The notes beneath the pieces are model-generated. The model was not told the DNA's origin. It did not search any database and saw only the letters and a list, made by a program, of their open reading frames with translations. A stretch of DNA of 64,000 nt, taken from Xanthomonas sp. DAR 80977. Lineage in GTDB: Bacteria > Pseudomonadota > Gammaproteobacteria > Xanthomonadales > Xanthomonadaceae. The stretch is taken from positions 124,001-188,000 of the forward strand of contig NZ_CP162487.1 in NCBI RefSeq assembly GCF_041240605.1, given 5' to 3'. The position numbers and the translations under genes are program-made. Position 1 is the first letter of the stretch, and each line of letters starts with the position of its first letter. Positions 1-7,339 of the stretch are shown here, in pieces.

Positions 1-1
1 G

Positions 2-658
2 GCGGTGCTGCGCTGGCGCCTGCCGCAGCGCCGGCCCGCGCAGCGCGCGTCCTATGCGGCGGTGCTGGCCTCGCTGCCGCGCCTGTATGCCGCCACCCCG
101 CTGCTGCGCCGGCGCGCGTTCTACCAGGGCATGATGTTCGCCGCGTTCAACGTGTTCTGGACCGGCTCGCCGCTGCTGCTGGCGCAGTCCTTCGGCATGG
201 ACCAGCGGCATATCGCGCTGTTCGCGCTGGCCGGCGCCGCCGGTGCCCTGGTCGCGCCGCTGGCCGGGCGCATGGCCGACCGCGGCTGGACCCGCCCCGC
301 CACCGGCTGGGCGCTGGCCGCGGCGGCACTGTCGTTCGGCATCGGCGCCTGGGCCGCGCACGCGCATGCGCTGGCGTGGCTGGTGGTCGCCGCGCTGGTG
401 CTGGATGCGGCGGTGCAGGTCTGCCAGGTGCTGAGCCTGCGCAGCATCTACATGCTGGCGCCGGAGCAGCGCGGCCGCCTCAACGGCCTGTTCATGACCT
501 CGGTGTTCCTGTGCGGCGCCACCGGCTCGGTGCTGGCCGCGGCGGTGTTCGCCTACGCCGGCTGGCCGGGGCTGTCGCTGCTCGGCGCCGGCTTCGGCAC
601 GGCCGCGCTGCTGTTCTACTTCAGCGAGTTCAGGCGGACGGCGGTGCCGGTGCGCTGA
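2..658 (+). CDS. MFS transporter, C-terminal part (5' end outside window)
   Basis: This is the C-terminal half of a major facilitator superfamily efflux or uptake protein of the inner membrane. About 218 residues are visible, with five to six hydrophobic segments. The loop around GRMADRGW is the conserved MFS loop between the first two helices of a half (G-x-x-x-D-R-x-G type). The frame is already open at the window edge, so the GTG at base 5 is not a credible start. The tail is short and ends in a basic stretch (SEFRRTAVPVR). The substrate cannot be told from this fragment; the drug- or sugar-efflux branches are the likeliest. Confidence 0.8.
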   Translation, partial: AVLRWRLPQRRPAQRASYAAVLASLPRLYAATPLLRRRAFYQGMMFAAFNVFWTGSPLLLAQSFGMDQRHIALFALAGAAGALVAPLAGRMADRGWTRPATGWALAAAALSFGIGAWAAHAHALAWLVVAALVLDAAVQVCQVLSLRSIYMLAPEQRGRLNGLFMTSVFLCGATGSVLAAAVFAYAGWPGLSLLGAGFGTAALLFYFSEFRRTAVPVR

Positions 659-754
659 GTGGGTGCCGGTGCCTGCTGCTTGGATCGGATGAAGCACGCA
701 TCCGTTCCAAGGCATGCATTTACCGCAACCGGCAGGCCGTGGCCTGGCGCAATT

Positions 755-910
755 TGTCCCTTCTCCCATCGGGACCATGGCCCCCTTTTCGGGGGAAGGT
801 GCCCCGCAGGGGCGGATGAGGGTGCGGGCGAAGCCTCGTGCGCCCAACCTCCGCGGGTCGCTGCGCGCCGGACCCTCACCCCAACCCCTCTCCCGGGGGG
901 GAGAGGGGCT
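755..910. repeat. Dispersed repeat of the ccctctccc/gggagaggg family
   Basis: The gap between the MFS gene and the next gene is filled by a degenerate then a good copy of the family. The good copy is cccctctcccggggggagag, a self-complementary hairpin, preceded by ctcaccccaacc. The same arrangement recurs at about 24.1-24.4, 31.7, 31.9, 32.4 and 47.9 kb. It probably acts as a transcript-end hairpin for one or both convergent genes. Confidence 0.75.
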
Positions 911-924
911 AAGCGTGGCGGTTG

Positions 925-1641
925 TTATTTCTTCCAGAACTGCCATTTCGGCGCCGGCTTGGCCGCCGCCGTGGAGGCTTGCTGCGGCGCCAGGCTGCCT
1001 TGCAATTGGCTCAGGCGGCCCAGCGCGTCGAAGGCGAGCGTGATCCGGCTGCCGCCGCGCGTGGCGATGGTCTGTCCGGGTTCGCGCTGCAGCGCATAGC
1101 CCTGGTCGTCGAGGAAGCCCTCGGTCATCGCGCGATGGTCGAGCGGGAACTGCGCGACCAATTGCCCGAGCAGGCGCAGCACGCGCGGGTCGTCGCACGG
1201 CGCGAACACCGTGGCGGGAACGTCGTCGAGCAGGAAGAACAGCGCGCCGCCGCGGTACGGGCCGCGGTAATAGCAGCGTGCGCTCAGCGCGGCGGCGAGC
1301 AGGGCGATGGCATGGCCGTCGTCGTCCAGCGGCAGCGACGCCGTGGCCAGTTCGTCGGGGCCGTCGCGCTCGCCGCGCTCGCGCAACGCGTTGGCCGCGA
1401 CCAGCAGGTTCTCCGGCAGGTTGCTGGCGGTGTTGGCCCAGGCCCATAGCCAACTGGCGCTGTCCTCGGCGGCGCTGCCCAGCAGTTGCACCGGGAAGTG
1501 CAGGTCGTCGCCGAAGTGCGCGATCCCCTCGGCCAGATCCAGGCGCCAGCCGCGCTCGCCGAGCAGGTCGGCCAGCGCCATCTGGCGGGCGAAGGCGGTG
1601 CCGATGTGGCGCGCCAGCAGGGTCTGGAAGGACGCTGTCAT
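925..1641 (-). CDS. DUF6882 family protein
   Basis: A 238-residue soluble protein. The motif SWLWAWAN near residue 61, followed by a helical stretch and a later YRGPYRGGALFFLLDD segment, matches what I remember of the DUF6882 family, which has no known function. There is no signal peptide or membrane segment. The start ATG overlaps the stop of the upstream permease as ATGA, so the two are almost certainly translationally coupled. The C-terminus is Lys/Trp-rich (KPAPKWQFWKK), a common tail in small cytosolic proteins. The family call is from memory of the motif and should be treated as probable. Confidence 0.7.
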   Translation of the reverse strand: MTASFQTLLARHIGTAFARQMALADLLGERGWRLDLAEGIAHFGDDLHFPVQLLGSAAEDSASWLWAWANTASNLPENLLVAANALRERGERDGPDELATASLPLDDDGHAIALLAAALSARCYYRGPYRGGALFFLLDDVPATVFAPCDDPRVLRLLGQLVAQFPLDHRAMTEGFLDDQGYALQREPGQTIATRGGSRITLAFDALGRLSQLQGSLAPQQASTAAAKPAPKWQFWKK

Positions 1642-3062
1642 TGCGGCGGCTGCTCGCGCCGCAGCAGGCTGTGGCGCCGCCCGTAGAGCAGATAGGCGAC
1701 CACGCCGATCGCGTTCCACAGCGCGAACCACTTCTGCGTGGTGTACGGCAGGCTCCAGAACAGGTACAGGCAGCCGCCGATCGCCAGCGGCGCGACCACC
1801 CAGGCCAGCGGCGTGCGGAACTTGCGCTCGCGGCCGGGTTCGCGCACGCGCAGCACCAACAGGCACGCGGCCACCGCGATGAACGCAGCCAGGGTGCCGG
1901 CGTTGGCCAGCGCGGCGATCTCGTCCAGCCGCGCCACGCCGGCCAGCGCCGCCACCAGGATCGCGGTGAACAGCGTGGTCGCCACCGGCGTGCCGGTGCG
2001 CGCGCTGACCTTGGACAGGCCGCGCGGCAGCAGCCCGTCGCGCGACATCACGAAGAAGATCCGGCTCTGCCCGTACAGGAACGCCAGCAAGACCGTCGGC
2101 AGCGCGATCACCGCGACGACGCCGATCGCCGCGGCGGCCTTGCCATGGCCGAGTTCGCGCAGGATCAGCGCCAGCGGCTCGGAACTCTTGCCGAACACGG
2201 TGAAGCTCATCGCGCCCACCGCGGCCAGCGCCACCAGCACGTAGATCAGGGTGCAGCCGACCATCGAGCCGACGATGCCGATCGACAGGTCGCGCCCGGG
2301 ATTCTTGGTCTCCTCGGCCGCGGTGGAAATCGCGTCGAAGCCGTAGAAGGCGAAGAAGATGATCGCCGCCGCCGCCATCACCCCGCGCTCCACGCCGTCG
2401 CCGCCCAGCGTCTTGGGGAATCCGTAGGGCATGAACGGCTGCAGGTTCTGGCTGTCGAAGGCCGGCAGCGCGATGGCGACGAACACGCCCAGCGCCACGA
2501 TCTTGAGCAGCACCAGCACCGCGTTGAGCGTGGCGCTCTCCCTGGTGCCGGCCATCAGCATGCCCGCGACCAGGAAGGTGATCACCACCGCCGGCAGGTT
2601 GACGATGCCGCCGGCATGCGGCCCGGCGACCAGCGCATGCGGCATCTGCACGCCCAGCCATTGCAGGAAGCCGACGAAGTAGCCCGACCAGCCCACCGCC
2701 ACCGTGCTGACCACCAGCGAGTACTCCAGGATCAGGCTCCAGCCCACCACCCAGGCGATGCTCTCGCCGAGCGCGATGTAGCTGTAGGTGTAGGCGCTGC
2801 CGGCGGCCGGCATCAGCGTCGCCATCTCCGCGTAGGCCAGCGCGGCGCAGGCGCAGATCGCCCCGGCCACCGCGAACGACAGCAGCACCGCGGGGCCGGC
2901 CTTGTCGGCGCCGACCCCGATCAGGGTATAGATGCCGGTGCCGACGATCGCGCCGATGCCCAGCGCCACCAGGTGCGGCCAGCTCAGCGTGGGCACCAGC
3001 CGGCGCCCGGCTTCGTGGACGGTGACCAGGTCGAGCGACTTGCGCCGGAACAGGAACGACAT
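1638..3062 (-). CDS. APC-superfamily amino acid permease
   Basis: A 474-residue inner-membrane amino acid transporter of the cationic-amino-acid-transporter-like branch (YfnA type). About 12 hydrophobic helices are visible. The first helix contains GIGAIVGTGIYTLIG, the hallmark glycine-rich unwound helix that binds the substrate amino group in APC proteins. I chose the ATG giving MSFLFRRKSLD, which is typical for the family; a TTG 45 bases upstream would add an unlikely leader. The gene is coupled by an ATGA overlap to the DUF6882 gene. A gap of about 145 bases separates it from the response regulator upstream, so it may have its own promoter. The exact substrate is unknown. Confidence 0.85.
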   Translation of the reverse strand: MSFLFRRKSLDLVTVHEAGRRLVPTLSWPHLVALGIGAIVGTGIYTLIGVGADKAGPAVLLSFAVAGAICACAALAYAEMATLMPAAGSAYTYSYIALGESIAWVVGWSLILEYSLVVSTVAVGWSGYFVGFLQWLGVQMPHALVAGPHAGGIVNLPAVVITFLVAGMLMAGTRESATLNAVLVLLKIVALGVFVAIALPAFDSQNLQPFMPYGFPKTLGGDGVERGVMAAAAIIFFAFYGFDAISTAAEETKNPGRDLSIGIVGSMVGCTLIYVLVALAAVGAMSFTVFGKSSEPLALILRELGHGKAAAAIGVVAVIALPTVLLAFLYGQSRIFFVMSRDGLLPRGLSKVSARTGTPVATTLFTAILVAALAGVARLDEIAALANAGTLAAFIAVAACLLVLRVREPGRERKFRTPLAWVVAPLAIGGCLYLFWSLPYTTQKWFALWNAIGVVAYLLYGRRHSLLRREQPPQ

Positions 3063-3208
3063 GCGGGCCTCGGGGAGCGACGGGACAAGCCCGCGAGTGT
3101 CGCCCAATGCGGTGCAGCAATGCTATGCCCGGCCGCCCGGTCCGATGCCGCGCCGGCGGCAGGCGCGGCCGGCAGCGCGACGCGCGGCAAGCGCCGCCGG
3201 CGCCAGCG

Positions 3209-3832
3209 CTACAGCCCGATCCGCTCGGCCAGCCGCACCAGTTCGGCGAGCGAGCCGGCCTTCATCTTGCGCATCGCCTGGCCGCGCCGCACCTTCACCG
3301 TGATCTCGCTGAGCTGCAGCCGCGCGGCGACCTGCTTGTTCAACAGCCCCTGCACCACCAGCCGGGTCACCTCCTGCTCGCCTGGGGTCAGCGTCGCCCA
3401 GCGGCCGCGCAGTTCGGCCAGCACGGCCTCGCGCTGGCGCCGCTCGCGGTCGCGGGCGATGCCGTGCTGGATCGCGTCGAGCAGGTCCTGGTCGCGGAAC
3501 GGCTTGGTCAGGAATTCGATCGCGCCGTTCTTCATCGCTTCCACGCTCATCGCGATGTCGCCGTGGCCGGTGATGAAGATGGTCGGCAGGGTCAAGCCGG
3601 CCTCCAGCAGTTGCCGGTGGAATTCCATGCCGCTCTGCCCCGGCATGCGGATGTCCAGCACCATGCAGCTGGGCGCGTCGGCCAGCGGGTGCTGCAGGAA
3701 CTCGCCGCTGGAACCGAACGCGTGCACCTGCAGGTCGACCGAGGCGAACAGGTCTTCCAGCGCGGCGCGGATCGAGGGATCGTCGTCGATCAGGTACACC
3801 ACCGGGCGGCGCTCGGACACGGGCAGGTTCAT
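3209..3832 (-). CDS. FixJ/NarL-type response regulator
   Basis: A 207-residue two-component regulator. The receiver domain (residues about 10-125) has the acidic DDD pocket at 16-18, phospho-acceptor Asp60 in VLDIRMPGQSG and Lys110 in FLTKPF. A LuxR-type helix-turn-helix follows at about 145-205 (LTPGEQEV...LLNKQVAARLQLSEITVKVRR). The start ATG overlaps the stop of the sensor kinase gene as ATGA, so the pair is co-translated. The domain order is that of FixJ, TodT and TtrR regulators. Targets are unknown; the neighbouring MgtC and permease genes are candidates. Confidence 0.9.
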   Translation of the reverse strand: MNLPVSERRPVVYLIDDDPSIRAALEDLFASVDLQVHAFGSSGEFLQHPLADAPSCMVLDIRMPGQSGMEFHRQLLEAGLTLPTIFITGHGDIAMSVEAMKNGAIEFLTKPFRDQDLLDAIQHGIARDRERRQREAVLAELRGRWATLTPGEQEVTRLVVQGLLNKQVAARLQLSEITVKVRRGQAMRKMKAGSLAELVRLAERIGL

Positions 3833-4911
3833 AGGCGCGCTCCGGATCTGGCGGCCGGCAGGCACACGCCGAACACGGCGCCGCAGGGGCTGCGCGGCGC
3901 GGCCCAGATGCGTCCGCCGCTGGCCTCGACGATGCTGCGGCTGATGCTCAGGCCGATGCCGATGCCGTCGGGCTTGGTGGTCCAGAACGCGTCGAACAGG
4001 CGCGCTTGCGCCTCGGCGGAGAGGCCCACGCCGGCGTCGGCCACGCTCAGCCGCACCGCACGCGCGTCCTCCGGCGCGGTGCCGATCAGGATCTCGCGCG
4101 CCTGCGCCGGGGTCTGCGCCATCGCCTCCATCGCGTTCAACAACAGGTTGACCACCACCTGCTGGACCTGCACCCGGTCGGCCAGCACCGGCGGCAATGC
4201 CGGCGCCAGTTCCACCCGCACCGCGATGGCGTTGTGCTCCAGTTCGCTGCGCGACAGCGCCAGCACCTCCAGCACCGCGGCGTTGAGGTCGAACTCGCTC
4301 TTGCGCGGCGCCTCGCCCTTGCTGAGGCTGCGGATCCGCGCGATCACCTCGCTGGCGCGGTTGGCGTCGTCGAGGATCCGCTGCAGTGCCGCGTGCGCCT
4401 TGTCCAGGTTTGGCGGCTGCTGGCCGAGCCAGCGCTGGCAGGCGTTGCCGCTGGTGACGATGGCGGCCAGCGGCTGGTTGACCTCGTGCGCGATCGAGGC
4501 GGTCAGGCTGCCCAGGCTGCGCGCGCGCGCCAGCCGCAGCAGCTGCGCCTGCGCGTCGTGCGCGGCGGCCTTGGCGTGTTCCATCTGCACCGCGATGGAG
4601 GTGGTCACCGCCACCACCACGATGCTGATGACCGAGTTGATCACCCCCACCCGGTACGCGCCGGCGGAGCTGAGCTGGAAGCTGAGCACGATCAGCGCGA
4701 TGCAGGCGCCGGCCAGCAGCAGCATGCCCGCGCGGGTGAGCAGCCGCACTGCGACCAGGATGACCAAGGTATAGAACAGCGCGGCGGCGACCCCGTAGTC
4801 GGTCAGCGTATCGGCGGCGAAGATCGCGCCCAGCGCCGCCAGCAGCGCCGCCAGCGCGAGCAGGCGGCGGTGCGGCGAAGGCGACTTGAAGCAGCGGGTC
4901 ATCGGGGTCAT
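3829..4911 (-). CDS. Membrane sensor histidine kinase
   Basis: A 360-residue sensor kinase. Four or five hydrophobic segments occupy residues about 15-105, with almost no periplasmic domain. The HisKA core has SIAHEVNQPLAAI with phospho-acceptor His142, and the ATP-binding domain shows an N box (NLLLNAMEA), VADAGVGL and GIGIGLSISRSIVE. This is the FixL/TodS-like HPK4 type. I chose the ATG at 4911 (MTPMTRC) because a GTG at 4980 would overlap the MgtC gene by 41 bases. It lies 28 bases after mgtC and is coupled to the regulator gene downstream. A membrane-embedded sensor like this usually senses through its membrane helices. Confidence 0.88.
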   Translation of the reverse strand: MTPMTRCFKSPSPHRRLLALAALLAALGAIFAADTLTDYGVAAALFYTLVILVAVRLLTRAGMLLLAGACIALIVLSFQLSSAGAYRVGVINSVISIVVVAVTTSIAVQMEHAKAAAHDAQAQLLRLARARSLGSLTASIAHEVNQPLAAIVTSGNACQRWLGQQPPNLDKAHAALQRILDDANRASEVIARIRSLSKGEAPRKSEFDLNAAVLEVLALSRSELEHNAIAVRVELAPALPPVLADRVQVQQVVVNLLLNAMEAMAQTPAQAREILIGTAPEDARAVRLSVADAGVGLSAEAQARLFDAFWTTKPDGIGIGLSISRSIVEASGGRIWAAPRSPCGAVFGVCLPAARSGARL

Positions 4912-4939
4912 GGCAGGGGCGGATGGCGTGGCGGACGCG

Positions 4940-5668
4940 TCAGCCTTCGGCGCCGGCGTTCCAGAACGCCTGTTGTACACCCGGCTCGCCTTCCAGTTGC
5001 TGGATCACCGCATCCAGTTCCTCGGCGCGCACCGCGGTCGCGTACAGCGTCGCGGCGATCTCCACGTCGTGCTGGCCGAACGGATGCTGGTCCACTTCGC
5101 GCGCCGGGTAGTGCGCCGCTTCCAGCAGGTCGATCAGCCGCTCGCGCACCTCGCCGTGCACGCCGCGGGCGCAGATCACGTAGAACACGTAGGTCGCCTC
5201 GATCGAGGATTCCTCCAGCGGCCGCCGGTTGATCCGGTTCACCACCGGGCGCAGCAGGGTATTGCTCAGCAGCACGAATACCGCCGCCAGTACCGCCTCG
5301 GCGACCAGCCCGGCGCCGGCGCAGGCGCCGACCGCGCCGGAGCCCCACAGCGTGGCCGCGGTGTTGAGCCCGGTGATGTTGGCGCCCTCCTTCATGATCG
5401 CGCCGGCGCCGAGGAAGCCGATGCCGGACACCACGTAGGCCACCACCTGCACCGCGCCCTGGGTGCCGCCGTGGATCTCGAACAGGCGGTCGCCGAGCGA
5501 GACGAAGATGGCCGCGCCGACCGCGACCAGGGTATTGGTGCGCAGGCCGGCGGTGCGCTGCCGCACCTGCCGCTCGAAGCCGATGAGCGCGCCCAGGGCG
5601 AAGGCGGTGGACAGGCTCACCAGGGTGTCGAGCAGCGAGGCGAGATTGAACAGGCGCAGCGCTTCCAT
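4940..5668 (-). CDS. MgtC/SapB family membrane protein
   Basis: A 242-residue inner-membrane protein of the MgtC family, which is linked to low-Mg2+ survival, virulence and control of the F-type ATPase in other bacteria. The signature GALIGFERQVRQRTAGLRTN is followed by further hydrophobic helices including GIGFLGAGAIMKEG. A soluble C-terminal ACT-like domain (about 155-242) is typical of full-length MgtC. The start shares one base with the upstream stop (TGATG), so its translation depends on the 142-aa gene. Together with the leader peptide upstream this suggests Mg2+-dependent control, which is an inference. Confidence 0.88.
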   Translation of the reverse strand: MEALRLFNLASLLDTLVSLSTAFALGALIGFERQVRQRTAGLRTNTLVAVGAAIFVSLGDRLFEIHGGTQGAVQVVAYVVSGIGFLGAGAIMKEGANITGLNTAATLWGSGAVGACAGAGLVAEAVLAAVFVLLSNTLLRPVVNRINRRPLEESSIEATYVFYVICARGVHGEVRERLIDLLEAAHYPAREVDQHPFGQHDVEIAATLYATAVRAEELDAVIQQLEGEPGVQQAFWNAGAEG

Positions 5669-6096
5669 CAGCGTGGGGACCGGTGGCGGATCGAATGGGT
5701 CATCGCAAGGCCTGCACGGATGTCGGGCGACAAGGTCTTGGCATGATGCGGCAGATTCGTGGCAAGCATGCGGCGCAGCATCGCCGTCGCGCCTGAGCAC
5801 CAGCCCAGCAAGGTTTGCCACCTGCCCGGTACCGTCGCCGCGACAGGACCGGGCTGGCGCAGGCGCCGCCGCGCCGGCCGCGACAGGCGCACCAGCACGC
5901 GGATGCGGTCGTCGCCGGGCAGCAGCGACAGCGCATCGGCCAGCACGCGCCCGGGGAAGTTGGACAGTGCCTTGGCGCAGGCGCGAACGCCGTGGGCGGC
6001 GAGCAGCTGGCACAGGATGTCGGCGCGATGCATGGCCACCGCCGCACGCAGGGCGCGGTGCAGGGCGCGTTGGAAACGGGACGTGTAGAACAGCAT
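5668..6096 (-). CDS. 142-aa protein with MgtE-N-like helical repeats, coupled to mgtC
   Basis: A small basic, soluble protein. Residues about 25-80 show a periodic helical pattern (ADILCQLLAAHG..., FPGRVLADALSLLP, DDRIRVLVRLS) resembling the N-terminal superhelix of MgtE magnesium channels; I make this comparison by eye only. The C-terminal 60 residues are basic and not recognised. The gene has a very strong ribosome binding site (ggaaggagg) 5 bases before the ATG, half of which lies in a hairpin stem. Its stop overlaps the mgtC start as TGATG. It could be a regulator or Mg2+-sensing partner of MgtC; no function is assigned. Confidence 0.6.
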   Translation of the reverse strand: MLFYTSRFQRALHRALRAAVAMHRADILCQLLAAHGVRACAKALSNFPGRVLADALSLLPGDDRIRVLVRLSRPARRRLRQPGPVAATVPGRWQTLLGWCSGATAMLRRMLATNLPHHAKTLSPDIRAGLAMTHSIRHRSPR

Positions 6097-6104
6097 GAGA
6101 ACCT

Positions 6105-6127
6105 CCTTCCGGCGCGCCACCGGAAGG
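6105..6127 (-). promoter_or_regulatory. Hairpin sequestering the Shine-Dalgarno of the mgtC operon
   Basis: On the minus strand ccttccgg (6127-6120) pairs perfectly with ccggaagg (6112-6105) around a 7-base loop. The second arm contains the first part of the ggaaggagg ribosome binding site used by the gene starting at 6096. The stem begins 6 bases after the leader-peptide stop, so a ribosome finishing the leader would melt it. This is a classical translational-attenuator geometry. Confidence 0.6.
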
Positions 6128-6133
6128 AACGCC

Positions 6134-6244
6134 TCAGCCCTGCGGGCGGGGAGACGTCTCCGGGTCGGTACCGGGCAAACGTGAAAAGGGAAGCGAAGGC
6201 GGGAGCGTGGCGATGGCGCCACGCGGATGCGGGTCAGGGTCCAT
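6134..6244 (-). CDS. Proline-rich MgtL-like leader peptide
   Basis: A 36-residue open reading frame with its own good ribosome binding site (cggagaccgcc before ATG). It starts MDPDPHPRGA and goes on with TLPPSLPF, LPGTDPE and SPRPQG, so about a third of it is proline. Enterobacterial MgtL, the leader of mgtA, begins MDPEPTPLPRRR. There the alternating acidic/proline start destabilises the ribosome at low Mg2+ and so switches on the transporter gene. Here the leader sits directly upstream of an mgtC operon and ends 6 bases before the SD-sequestering hairpin. Sequence, SD, hairpin and genetic context agree. The mechanism is inferred, and any homology to MgtL may be convergent. Confidence 0.65.
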   Translation of the reverse strand: MDPDPHPRGAIATLPPSLPFSRLPGTDPETSPRPQG

Positions 6245-6568
6245 GGCGGTCTCCGGAAGAAGGCGGGAACGTGGCGGCTGCGGCGTTGGCGACGGACGCA
6301 GGCCGCATGGGTGTGGACGCAGTGGCGGCGGTGCTGCGACAGGACACGGCGTCCGCACGTCGCCAACGCGGGCGGCAGGGAGCGCACGGGGTCTTGTCGT
6401 GCTGGCCGGGCGGCCGCGTCGCGACGCGGCAAAGCTTGGCATACGTGGCCTGGCGCAGGCCACCGCGCATGCGGCGTTTTTTCATGGCCATGCGCATCGC
6501 CCGCCTATACCAACGTATCGTCGCCGCCGAAGGCAGTGCCGCTGCGGCCCGCGCTGCGCGAGGAACGG
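6245..6568 (-). other. 5' region of the mgtC operon, no firm gene
   Basis: A 324-base stretch between the GST stop and the leader start. On the minus strand a weak promoter-like ggtatagg lies near 6508-6515. A short basic frame beginning MAMKKRRMRGGL (start near 6489) runs across the region and through the leader in another frame; it has no clear ribosome binding site and I do not call it. The region is long enough to hold alternative RNA structures acting with the leader peptide. Confidence 0.4.
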
Positions 6569-7192
6569 CTACGGGATGCCGTTGCGTCCGTGCGCCAGGA
6601 AGCCGGGGCGTGCCGACAGGCGTTCGTAGTACGCCGCCACTGCCGGCAGCGCCGGCCGCGGCATCGGCGTGGCCATCCAGCGCTGGGTGGACAGGCCGAG
6701 CACGATGTCGGCCAGGGTGAAGTCCGCGCCCGCCGCATAGGCGCCGGTGCGCTGCAGCTGCGCGTCGAGGATGCCCATGTGCCGGTGCCAGCCGGCCACG
6801 CCCTGCGCCAGCGCCTGCGCATCGCGATGCGCGGGGCTGTCGCGGACCAGCGCCATGAACGCGTAGCGCCACGCGTTGTTGAGTTCGGTGGCCTGCCAGT
6901 CCATCCACTGCTCGACAATCGCCCGCGCCTGCGGCGCGGTCGGCAGCAGGTCCGCGCGCTGCTGGCGCGCCGCCAGGTAGCGGCAGATGCTGTTGGATTC
7001 CCACAGCACGAAGTCGCCGTCGCGCAGCACCGGCACCAGCGCGTTCGGGTTCAAGGCGCGGAAATCCGGCGTGTCCACCGCGGCGAAGCCGGCGCCGTAG
7101 GGCAGCTGCTCGATCGCCAGGTCCAGTTCCGCGCACAGCCACAGCACCTTGCGCACGTTGATCGAGGAGGACTTGCCGTAGAGGGTGAGCAT
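6569..7192 (-). CDS. Glutathione S-transferase
   Basis: A 207-residue cytosolic GST. The N-terminal thioredoxin-like domain begins MLTLYGKSSSINVRKVLW, with the active-site Ser/Asn region of bacterial GSTs. NPNALVPVL carries the cis-proline and WESNSICRYLA is the glutathione gamma-glutamyl binding motif (E-S). The helical C-terminal domain covers about 90-207 and includes FTLADIVLG, the N-capping box. It is transcribed toward the mgtC leader with a 324-base gap. The substrate is unknown; it probably conjugates or reduces toxic electrophiles. Confidence 0.88.
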   Translation of the reverse strand: MLTLYGKSSSINVRKVLWLCAELDLAIEQLPYGAGFAAVDTPDFRALNPNALVPVLRDGDFVLWESNSICRYLAARQQRADLLPTAPQARAIVEQWMDWQATELNNAWRYAFMALVRDSPAHRDAQALAQGVAGWHRHMGILDAQLQRTGAYAAGADFTLADIVLGLSTQRWMATPMPRPALPAVAAYYERLSARPGFLAHGRNGIP

Positions 7193-7339
7193 GGACTGTG
7201 TGCCGGGTGCGAGCGGTGCAGCGTGCACCGGCGCGCTTGCCGGCGCAATGCGGTCGTGCCTGGCAGCGACTGCGGCCTGCGTCACCGTCGGCGTTGCATC
7301 CGGCGCAGCGCCTGAGACGCGGCCGGCTACACTGGCGGC

